DNA of 64,000 nucleotides from Bacillus_BE sp042263505 (GTDB taxonomy: Bacteria; Bacillota; Bacilli; Bacillales; Cytobacillaceae): contig NZ_JBHKFI010000023.1 in NCBI RefSeq assembly GCF_042263505.1, positions 11,262 to 75,261 on the forward strand, read 5' to 3'. Positions 17,705-24,599 of this stretch are shown here, piece by piece. Numbering within the stretch: the stretch's first letter is position 1; every line of letters begins with the position of its first letter. The notes beneath the pieces are model-generated. The model saw nothing but the letters and a program-made list of their open reading frames with translations. It did no database searches and was not told the origin of the DNA. Both the position numbers and the translations under genes were made by a program.

Positions 17705-18190
17705 ATTAAATCATTTAAGATAATTCTTTATCTAGTCGGGGCAATCCTAGTATCGCTCATTATATTTGACTTTTCCTCGCAAACGTATCATGAACAAACC
17801 TTGGTGCCAAGCCTTGAAAAGTGGATTCTAGGAGAACCGCTCAAGGGTCCATTAAGCCATATCTCCTTTTCATACGGAGGATCAGAAGTCAGCATTGCAG
17901 CAAAGGGTTATTATTACTTCATTGAATTTTTCATTCGGAAATTTGCCCATTTCTCTATTTATTTCATCTTAAGCTTCCTTGTTTTTTCAGCTTTGTCATA
18001 TCTATTAAAAAAAAGAAGATCAGCGATTCTTTGGACGGCGTTTTTCATTGTTCTCTATGCCTCTAGCGATGAGATTCATCAAGCTTTCACTGGAGACCGA
18101 ACTCCGATGGTGAGGGACGTTGTCATAGACTTCATTGGTGGGATGATGGCTATTGTTCTTACTCTGATATTTAAAAGAAAGAGGAAATAA
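17705..18190 (+). CDS. VanZ family membrane protein with apparent ATT start
   Basis: The in-frame region reads back from VPSLEKW through a hydrophobic helix (FKIILYLVGAILVSLIIF) and the VanZ-typical FDFSSQTYHEQ. No ATG, GTG or TTG occurs in that stretch until TTG 17801, which would cut away the first helix. An AAAGGTGA ribosome site at 17691-17698 lies 6 nt before an ATT at 17705, giving 161 residues with about four helices and the DEIHQAFTGDRTPMVRDVVID motif. VanZ-like proteins are linked to glycopeptide or lipoglycopeptide tolerance; their biochemical role is unclear. ATC at 17702 is another possible start. Confidence 0.75.
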   Translation: MKSFKIILYLVGAILVSLIIFDFSSQTYHEQTLVPSLEKWILGEPLKGPLSHISFSYGGSEVSIAAKGYYYFIEFFIRKFAHFSIYFILSFLVFSALSYLLKKRRSAILWTAFFIVLYASSDEIHQAFTGDRTPMVRDVVIDFIGGMMAIVLTLIFKRKRK

Positions 18191-18245
18191 AAAATGGAAG
18201 ATTCAAATATTCGCTTTTGTTACTGATTGAGGGTTCCGATTAAAA

Positions 18246-18263
18246 GGAAGCAAGGGGACGGCT
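18246..18263. repeat. Partial copy of the GGGACGG hairpin element
   Basis: GAAGCAAGGGGACGG occurs without the second arm, next to the decayed transposase. Confidence 0.55.
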
Positions 18264-18366
18264 GAAACCGCTGAAAAAGTGCCTATTTTTGAATAAGAAA
18301 TTTCCATTTTGAAGAATTCAATAGAATATGGAGAATTTTTTCTCGATTTTTTGAAACAAGTGGCAG

Positions 18367-19244
18367 TTATTTGTAGTCGAGAAGCCTTTTTGAGGATAGT
18401 ATGCTTGCTATCCTCTTTAAATTTACGGCTAAGGCGGTTAATTTTGCTTGTATGGTCTTGCTTTTATGCCCCACTCTGGTGTCCTGATCTACAATAGAAC
18501 GAACTCCTTTTTGTTCGATAAACTTTGGGTCAAGAAGAATTTCCTTCGCATTTTCTATTTCTTCTTTTGTTTGAGGGCTAACTTCTAAATTAACGCTTTC
18601 TTCAACCTTTGTGATTGTTTCTTCCAGATAGGATTTCATCGTTGCTTTTGCTTCTTTATGATTTTCAATTTCTATGTAATCCGGAATTTCTTGATTGATA
18701 CTGTCGGGCACATTCCTATGCTCTTTTTCTATCGTTTTAAAGATTTTTTTAGCCAGTCTCTTCATAACCTTCTCCGGAGTCGCCTTAAAGGTGTTGCCTC
18801 GGTGTGGGTTGTATCGATGCTGATTCCCTTGCCGTTTATAATTTCCTTATCTACGCATTGCTTTATGATTTCTTTAATCACTTCATCCAACGTTATTTCG
18901 TTCTCTTGTAGTTTATGTATCTAAATTTTGCAAGTAAACTGGGATGAGGCAAATCTTCGTCTGGATTAATATCTAGAAAATACATATAAGCAAGATTCAA
19001 AGAGGCATCTTCAATAACACGCTCATCAGATAAATTATATATATTGAATGGCAACAATTTCACCGTGAATTCGGGTTCTTTTGCAGGTCTCCTTCCTATA
19101 ATACTTACAATAAGAATCCTCTAGAAGTTTATTAATAAAACTAAAATTAACAGCATCTTTAATAAGTATAATTATATGATTCTTGGGAATTTTATCGTAT
19201 AATAATGAATAGATGCTTAACTGCATATTTTTATCTTTAAGCAT
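18367..19244 (-). pseudogene. Decayed IS1182-type transposase
   Basis: The minus-strand pieces join into one IS1182-like transposase. 19244-19035 encodes the N-terminus MLKDKNMQLSIYSLLYDKI. The next frame encodes DERVIEDASLNLAYMYFLDINPDEDLPHP. A third piece encodes DEVIKEIIKQCVDKEIINGKGISIDTT. 18765-18367 encodes MKRLAKKIFKTIEKEHRNVPD through VRSIVDQDTRVGHKSK. At least two frameshifts are needed. After GHKSK the sequence jumps to a C-terminal-like NLKRIASILSS, so most of the catalytic domain is deleted. It cannot be active. Confidence 0.8.
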
Positions 19245-19371
19245 AGAAAACCCTTACTTTGGTTTTAGTTTCTAGTCAATTCTATTATACCAAATAGTGA
19301 GGGTTTTCTTTTTATTTATTGAGTTAAATCTACTGTTTCCTAGATTTTAGGGTTTGTTTTTCAGTGATTTC

Positions 19372-19391
19372 GAACCGTCCCCATGCTTTCC
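19372..19391. repeat. Partial copy of the GGGACGG hairpin element
   Basis: GAACCGTCCCCATGCTTTCC is the right arm only, upstream of the histidine phosphatase gene. Confidence 0.55.
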
Positions 19392-19434
19392 TAAATAATG
19401 TAAAATATGGTATAAAAAATTTAGGAGGGGTATT

Positions 19435-20022
19435 ATGAATACATTTATATATTTGGTGAGACATGGTGATTCACCGAAAATAGGTGATGAAAGAACAAGG
19501 GGATTAACTAATAAAGGTGAATTAGGATCACACCGAGTAACAAACCTATTAAAAAATGAGTCAATTAATGCTGTTCTATCTAGTCCGTATACTCGTTCCA
19601 TTTTAACGGTAGAGAAGTTAGCAAAAGAAATTGGACAAGAAGTCGTGGTGTACGAGGATTTGAAAGAGAGAATCTTTTCTGCTGAAAATAATAGAATATC
19701 TGATAAAGAATTAATTCCGTTGTTAGAACAGTCCTTTTTTGACGTTGAATATGCGTTACAAGGTGGAGAGTCTAATGCCGATTGTCAGAAACGTGCTATT
19801 AAACTCTTAAAGGAATTGCTAACTCTCTACCAAGGCTGCAAAGTAGTTATAGGCACTCATGGATTAGTAATGACATTGATGTTGAAGTATTATGACGATA
19901 AATACAATTTGAATTTTTTACTACACACATTAAAGCCTGACATATACAGAATGGAATTCAATGGACAAGAATTAGTAGAGGTTACTAGATTGTTGGAAAG
20001 GGACGATTCTCTGCTTCCATAA
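19435..20022 (+). CDS. Histidine phosphatase family protein
   Basis: ATG after TAGGAGGGG. The 195-residue protein has the phosphoglycerate-mutase-like signature YLVRHGDS at the N-terminus (nucleophilic His), SSPYTRSILT with the second Arg, the acid-region GGES, and the second His in IGTHG. This branch is a broad phosphatase group; the substrate is unknown. The last residues, ERDDSLLP, are encoded by a hairpin element (20000-20050), so the natural C-terminus has probably been replaced. A broken paralogue follows at 20284. Confidence 0.85.
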   Translation: MNTFIYLVRHGDSPKIGDERTRGLTNKGELGSHRVTNLLKNESINAVLSSPYTRSILTVEKLAKEIGQEVVVYEDLKERIFSAENNRISDKELIPLLEQSFFDVEYALQGGESNADCQKRAIKLLKELLTLYQGCKVVIGTHGLVMTLMLKYYDDKYNLNFLLHTLKPDIYRMEFNGQELVEVTRLLERDDSLLP

Positions 20023-20050
20023 ATCTAAAAAGAAGCAAGGAACCTTCCCT
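20000..20050. repeat. GGGACGG hairpin element, overlapping a stop codon
   Basis: Left arm GGGACGATTCTCTGCTTCC and right arm AGAAGCAAGGAACCTTCCC flank a short loop that includes the phosphatase stop codon. Confidence 0.75.
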
Positions 20051-20283
20051 TGTTTCTTCCTTGCTTCTTGTGTTGAAGTATCTTATTGAGGAAGGTTTAT
20101 ATTTAAGTAAAGGGTGCTTTTACGAAGGTAAATAAAGCCTAATTTCTATATAGTTTAAATCCGTAGTTTCCTTATTCTACACCTGCCATAAAAAGTTTTT
20201 AGTCTTTTGACAATAGCGAAATTAATCTTTTATAAAATTGGTGATATTAGGGGGGGCCTCGATAGTAGAAATCAAAAAGGTGG

Positions 20284-20775
20284 ATGTTGAATTTATTCTT
20301 ATTTAGAAACAAGGAATTATATAAAGTCACTCAAAATTTAGAAAAAGAAAAAATAGACTATGTGATTTCAAGTCCATATAAAAGGGCAGTGCAAACAGTA
20401 GAAGGAATAGCGGTCTATTTTGGAAAAGAACTTATAATTGAGAATGACTTTAAGGAACGTATATTGTCAGAAGATCCTGTTGAAAATTTCGATTTAGCAG
20501 TCACTAAGGTTTGGAATGAGCTTTCTTTTTCTTGGAAAGGTGGAGAATCCAATATTATTGCGCAAAAACGGGGAGTTGAAGCAACTCTAAAAGTTTTAAA
20601 GAGGTATGAAGGTAAGAATATTGTTATAGGAACTCATGGTAATATAATGGTTCTAATAATGAATTATTTTGATAAAAGGTATGGTTTCGGATTTTGGAAA
20701 GAACTTGATATGCCTGATATCTATAAACTAACATTTGATGGAACGACGCTAAAAGAAGTAAATCGATTCTGGTGA
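20284..20775 (+). pseudogene. Histidine phosphatase paralogue lacking the catalytic loop
   Basis: The product begins MLNLFLFRNKELYKVTQN and then follows the family (SSPYKRAVQTVE, GGES, IGTHGN). LNLFLFR matches the start of the first strand, but the RHG nucleophile and the following ~25 residues are missing, so an internal deletion is likely. The rest matches the neighbour at 19435. An AAAGGTGG site precedes the ATG, so a stable but catalytically dead protein may still be made. It is a tandem duplicate in decay. Confidence 0.7.
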
Positions 20776-20830
20776 AGCAGGGGGCAGTTCTCTGCTTCAA
20801 AAAAGAAGCAAAGAACTGTCCCTATGCTTC
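20774..20830. repeat. GGGACGG hairpin element, complete
   Basis: Arms GGGGGCAGTTCTCTGCTTC and GAAGCAAAGAACTGTCCC with compensatory differences; the end ATGCTTC reaches the alkylation-repair ribosome site. Confidence 0.8.
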
Positions 20831-20848
20831 AAAGGAAGGACGTGCAAA

Positions 20849-21556
20849 ATGATGGATTTCGAAAAGGTTATGCAGGAACTGGAATCGCTCGGTAAGGAAC
20901 GGACGAAAAAGGCTTACCTAAGAAATGGAGCGCACGAGCCACTGTTTGGAGTGGCTACAGGCGCAATGAAGCCGCTCGCAAAGAAAATCAAGAAAAATCA
21001 GCCTCTGGCCGAGCAGCTTTACGCGACTGGAAACTACGATGCTATGTATTTTGCTGGTATTATTGCAGACCCCAAGATCATGACTGAAGAGGATTTTGAG
21101 CGCTGGATGGATGCGGCATATTTTTATATGCTATCTGATTTTGTGGTCGCAGTAACCTTGGCTGAAACCGATATTGCACAGGTTGTAGCCGATAAATGGA
21201 TTGCAAGCGGTGAGGAGCTTAGAATGTCAGCAGGTTGGAGCTGTTACTGCTGGCTTTTGGGGAATCGTCCGGACGATGAATTTAACACCAACAAGATTGC
21301 CGGTATGCTTGAAGAAGTGAAAAATACGATTCATGATGCTCCCGATCGGGCAAAAGCCGCTATGAACAATTTTATTTATACAGTCGGAATTTCCTATGTA
21401 CCGCTACATGATAAAGCAGTTGAAATCGCAAAGGCTGTAGGCCCGGTCGAAATCAAACGGGGCAAAAAGAGCAGCATTCTCCATGCTTCCGAAAACATAC
21501 AAAAAGAAATAGATAGAGGGATGCTTGGTTTCAAACGGAAAAATGTAAGGTGTTGA
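20849..21556 (+). CDS. DNA alkylation repair protein, AlkD-like HEAT repeat
   Basis: 235 residues, ATG after AAGGAAGGA. The N-terminus MDFEKVMQELESLGKERTKKAYLRNGA and the C-terminal IxKEIDRGMLGFKRKNVRC match the Bacillus AlkD/YhaZ-like group, helical HEAT-repeat proteins that excise or bind alkylated bases. Acidic and aromatic residues of the DNA-binding face (for example WSCYCWLLGNRPDDEF) are present. It acts in the cytoplasm on damaged DNA. Its stop overlaps the start of a transporter fragment that begins inside a half hairpin element. Confidence 0.82.
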   Translation: MMDFEKVMQELESLGKERTKKAYLRNGAHEPLFGVATGAMKPLAKKIKKNQPLAEQLYATGNYDAMYFAGIIADPKIMTEEDFERWMDAAYFYMLSDFVVAVTLAETDIAQVVADKWIASGEELRMSAGWSCYCWLLGNRPDDEFNTNKIAGMLEEVKNTIHDAPDRAKAAMNNFIYTVGISYVPLHDKAVEIAKAVGPVEIKRGKKSSILHASENIQKEIDRGMLGFKRKNVRC

Positions 21557-21573
21557 AGCAAGTGGACGGTTCC
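21555..21573. repeat. Half copy of the GGGACGG hairpin element at a junction
   Basis: GAAGCAAGTGGACGGTTCC lies exactly where the SsuA-like sequence begins; the second arm is gone. Confidence 0.65.
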
Positions 21574-22101
21574 AAGGCGCTGAAAAAGACAGGAATTTCT
21601 TTAGATGACGTACAAATCAAATTTTATAAAGATGCGGCGGAAGGTTTAGCTGCTTTTACAAAAGGGGAGTTTGATGTATATGGTACATGGGATCCGTATT
21701 TAGAGATTGTCGAAAATAAAGTGAAAACACGGACGATTATTAATGGAACCGATTTAACTGAGAACCGCACCTTTTATTTTGCAACAGAGAAGTTCATAAA
21801 GGAAAAACCAGAAGTTGTTACGACGATTTTAGGAGAACTGGAAAAGGCTGACCAATGGGCAAATGAAAACAAAAAGGAAGTCGCAAAAATATTATCAACT
21901 GAATTGGATCTAGAAGTAGCTCCTCTTCAAAAAGCAAATGACCGCCGTACCTTTGGCGTCAAAAAAATAGATAAAAAAATCATTTCAAGCCAACAGGAAT
22001 TAGCGAATACTTACTATGAAGCGAAGCTGCTAGATTCTAAGATTAATATTAAAGAAGCTGTCAAAATCGACGATGCGATGATTCCAAGTAACATTCAATA
22101 A
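21557..22101 (+). pseudogene. Sulfonate ABC transporter substrate-binding protein SsuA, C-terminal fragment
   Basis: Translation reads ALKKTGISLDDVQIKFYKDAAEGLAAFTKGEFDVYGTWDPYLEIVE, the second lobe of the SsuA/TauA aliphatic-sulfonate binding family, and continues to a normal C-terminus. The signal peptide, lipobox and first lobe (about 140 residues) are missing. The 5' end lies in a half hairpin element, so the gene was cut by recombination or insertion at that repeat. No SsuB or SsuC is next to it. It is not expected to work. Confidence 0.75.
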
Positions 22102-22117
22102 TATTGGAGGGGATAAC

Positions 22118-22657
22118 ATGACAAAATCTGTTGAAAATGCATTTTTAAGTTATGGAAATGAAGAGGCTCCTGTAAAAGTAGAGGTATTCCTCAATCTAGC
22201 ATGCCCATATTGCGCTAAGTTTTTTCAGGAGGCCGATGAAGCTTTAACTCCATATATTCAAAACGGAAGTGTGCAATACATTATTAAACATTATGACAAG
22301 CCACGCGAAATGCTTTTATATGGAACTTTGGTCAATCTATTCTTGGATTATGACCACCCAGAGCGCATTTATGAAATCATGAAAGATCTCTTTGCTAAAC
22401 AAAATCAATGGAGTGAAGAGGACAGCCACTTCATCAAAAAGATGCTAACCGAACAATACGGCTTAAAAGAAGAACCCAATAATATAGATATTAGCCTTAA
22501 AATTACAGCTGAAGCCATCAAACGCCAAGTCAAAATGGTTCCAACCGTCTTCATCAACGAAAAAGAATTCCAATATCCAGTAGAAATTGATGCACAGCAG
22601 TTGATGGAAGAAATTGAGAGAAGCAAAGGGGACGGATCTCTACTTCCAAAAATTTAA
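22118..22657 (+). CDS. DsbA-family thioredoxin-fold protein
   Basis: 179 residues, ATG after GGAGGGG. The active-site motif is CPYC (LACPYCAKFF) near residue 31, followed by a helical insertion and the cis-Pro of the thioredoxin fold in KMVPTVFINEKEF. No signal peptide is visible, so it should work in the cytoplasm as a DsbA/FrnE-like thiol oxidoreductase. The last ~12 residues, RSKGDGSLLPKI, come from a hairpin element, so the original C-terminus has been altered. Confidence 0.8.
   Translation: MTKSVENAFLSYGNEEAPVKVEVFLNLACPYCAKFFQEADEALTPYIQNGSVQYIIKHYDKPREMLLYGTLVNLFLDYDHPERIYEIMKDLFAKQNQWSEEDSHFIKKMLTEQYGLKEEPNNIDISLKITAEAIKRQVKMVPTVFINEKEFQYPVEIDAQQLMEEIERSKGDGSLLPKI
22620..22657. repeat. 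GGGACGG hairpin element, left half, coding
   Basis: GAAGCAAAGGGGACGG and TCTCTACTTCC form the 3' end of the DsbA-like gene, including its stop codon. Confidence 0.6.
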
Positions 22658-22658
22658 T

Positions 22659-22727
22659 GAAGCAAAGGGGACGAATCTCTGCTTCCCAAAAATCTAAAAG
22701 GAAGCAAAGAATCGTCCCTACGCTTTT
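22659..22727. repeat. GGGACGG hairpin element, complete
   Basis: Arms GGGGACGAATCTCTGCTTCC and GGAAGCAAAGAATCGTCCC. The right end overlaps the stop of the histidine kinase on the minus strand. Confidence 0.8.
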
Positions 22728-23782
22728 GACAATACAACAGTAAACAGGCTGCCTTGGCCGGGCCTGCTTTGGACGCCGACGTTACCACCGCAAAGTTCGG
22801 CTATGCGTTTGACAAGTGGGAGACCGAGTCCGTATCCTTTTTGGGAGTGGGAGGTATCGCCTTGATAAAATTTGTCGAAAATATGGGCTTTAGTCTGGTC
22901 GTCCATGCCAGGGCCGTTATCCTGAATTGCAAATTGAATCTCGTTATTTATGTTTTTAAGGGTTATGTTTATGAAGCCGCTTTGATCAGAAAACTTAATG
23001 GCATTATCTAAAAGGTTCAGCCAAATCTGCTCTGTTAAGTCCTCGTTTCCGCAATAAACCACTTTGTCTAGTTCCACATTTACGTTTATCTCTTTAGAGG
23101 ACCATTTGGGCTCCATCAAAACAATGACCTTTCTGATTTGTTCATCCAGCCTGAATGGCGCTTTATCCGGAATAATTTCAAGGTTTTCGTATTTTGATAA
23201 GATGAGCACATTGGTGGAAAGGGCAGCTAGACGCTCTGATTCGGTTATGATAATGTCCAGGTACTCCCGCCGTTCTCCCTCGGTAAGATGATTTTCCTTG
23301 AGAAGCTTAGCAAAGCCGCGAATCGATGAGATGGGCGTTTTAAATTCATGGGAAAAATTATTGACGAAATCATTTCTCAGCGTTTCAATGCTTGAAAGCT
23401 CTTGGGTCATTTTATTAAAGCTCTGTGACAGCTCCTCCAATTCCTCGATTCCTTTTAAATCCACCTTAACGCTAAAATCGCCTCCCGCTACTTTATGTGT
23501 AGCAGCAATGACCTTGCGGATCGGATTTAGCGTTTTTTTGCTAAGAAAGGCCGTAAGAGCTGTTCCAAGTAAAACGCAAAGTCCAAAAAGAATCAATAAG
23601 GAGTGCAAAGGATGCCGACCTTCGTCAGAGTTCAGTGAATGATCAGTAAGGGAAATAATGTCCCAATGCTGTAAAATGGCAATACTCCCTACAATGAGAA
23701 AAAATGTTGCTACCATTACACCGAATACAAACATGACCAATGTTATCGCAAGACTTAACCGCTTTTTAAAAAAATCTCTCAT
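22718..23782 (-). CDS. Two-component sensor histidine kinase
   Basis: 354 residues, two membrane helices (~10-35 and ~60-82) with a short external loop, a HAMP domain (~80-135), a dimerisation box with His145 in FSHEFKTPISSIRGFAKLL, and an ATPase domain with N-box EQIWLNLLDNAIKFS, G1 DNGPGMD and G2 GYGLGLPLVK. Its ATG overlaps the regulator stop by 4 nt, so the pair is translationally coupled. The short sensor loop and the divergent ABC exporter suggest it senses an envelope insult or antimicrobial peptide. Confidence 0.93.
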   Translation of the reverse strand: MRDFFKKRLSLAITLVMFVFGVMVATFFLIVGSIAILQHWDIISLTDHSLNSDEGRHPLHSLLILFGLCVLLGTALTAFLSKKTLNPIRKVIAATHKVAGGDFSVKVDLKGIEELEELSQSFNKMTQELSSIETLRNDFVNNFSHEFKTPISSIRGFAKLLKENHLTEGERREYLDIIITESERLAALSTNVLILSKYENLEIIPDKAPFRLDEQIRKVIVLMEPKWSSKEINVNVELDKVVYCGNEDLTEQIWLNLLDNAIKFSDQSGFINITLKNINNEIQFAIQDNGPGMDDQTKAHIFDKFYQGDTSHSQKGYGLGLPLVKRIAELCGGNVGVQSRPGQGSLFTVVLSKA

Positions 23783-24453
23783 CCTTTTTTAACCGCCTTA
23801 TAGCCGAGTCCCCGAACTGTCACAATTTCAAACTCCGTCCAATCGCGGAATCGATCGCGGAGGCGGTTTATGTGGACATTGAGTGTGTGATCATCCGTTT
23901 CTGTTTCCATTCCCCAAATTTCATCCATAAGTTGGAGACGGGTAAAAATCTTGTTTGGATAAGATAGCAGTTTAAATAATAGATAAAACTCTTTTTGCGG
24001 CAGGGTAATCACTTGATTGTCGCGGGATACAGTGAGAGCATTATAATCGAGTACCACTTTGCCAATGGTAAGCTTGTGGTCGTTGGCAATCTGAGCTCTG
24101 CGGAGAAGGGCCTTAATCCGAAGGACCATTTCCTGCTCATCTACAGGTTTTGTCATATAATCATCCGTACCGACAAGAAATCCCTGCCTTTTATCCTTTG
24201 GTTCTTGTTTAGCTGTCACCATTAAGATAGGGAGATTTTCCCACGAAAGCCGGAGCTGCTGTGTCAATTCATAGCCGTCCATATTTGGCATCATTAAATC
24301 AAGCACCACTAAATCAACGTGTTGCTCATCCATAAAATGAAGTGCTGCGATGCCGTCCTCGGCTCCGTATGTTTCAAAACCGTTCTGCTTTAATACGGCA
24401 CATAGCAGCTTTCTCGTATTTGTATCATCTTCTACCACTAATATTTTAAGCAT
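23779..24453 (-). CDS. OmpR-family response regulator
   Basis: The ATG at 24453 sits 7 nt after GGAGGTG; an upstream ATG is inside that ribosome site. The 224-residue protein has a receiver domain (acidic pocket EDD at 8-10, phosphorylated Asp52, TAK near 102) and a C-terminal winged helix ending VRGLGYKAVKKG. Upstream on the minus strand lie a TATAAT -10 and a long inverted repeat, the likely site of control. It is expected to drive the divergent exporter. Confidence 0.93.
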   Translation of the reverse strand: MLKILVVEDDTNTRKLLCAVLKQNGFETYGAEDGIAALHFMDEQHVDLVVLDLMMPNMDGYELTQQLRLSWENLPILMVTAKQEPKDKRQGFLVGTDDYMTKPVDEQEMVLRIKALLRRAQIANDHKLTIGKVVLDYNALTVSRDNQVITLPQKEFYLLFKLLSYPNKIFTRLQLMDEIWGMETETDDHTLNVHINRLRDRFRDWTEFEIVTVRGLGYKAVKKG

Positions 24454-24489
24454 ACATGGCACCTCCATGAATGATGTGATTGTAATAAA

Positions 24490-24553
24490 ATTATACCTTT
24501 AAAAGGTAAACTGAAAATCAATTGTTTTTTCCTCCAGTTGATTTTCAGTTTAC
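24490..24553. promoter_or_regulatory. Perfect 16-bp inverted repeat and -10 between TCS and ABC exporter
   Basis: GTAAACTGAAAATCAA (24506-24521) and its exact complement (24538-24553) flank a 16-nt spacer. A minus-strand TATAAT lies at 24490-24495, adjacent to one arm. This is a strong candidate operator for the OmpR-type regulator, controlling the TCS and the ABC gene divergently. Confidence 0.65.
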
Positions 24554-24599
24554 TTAACATTGTTACACTATGAGCGTACAAAAAAATGGAGGAATGTTT

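Noticed and set aside
18658..18924. 88-residue plus-strand ORF
   Set aside because: It is the antisense of the decayed transposase.
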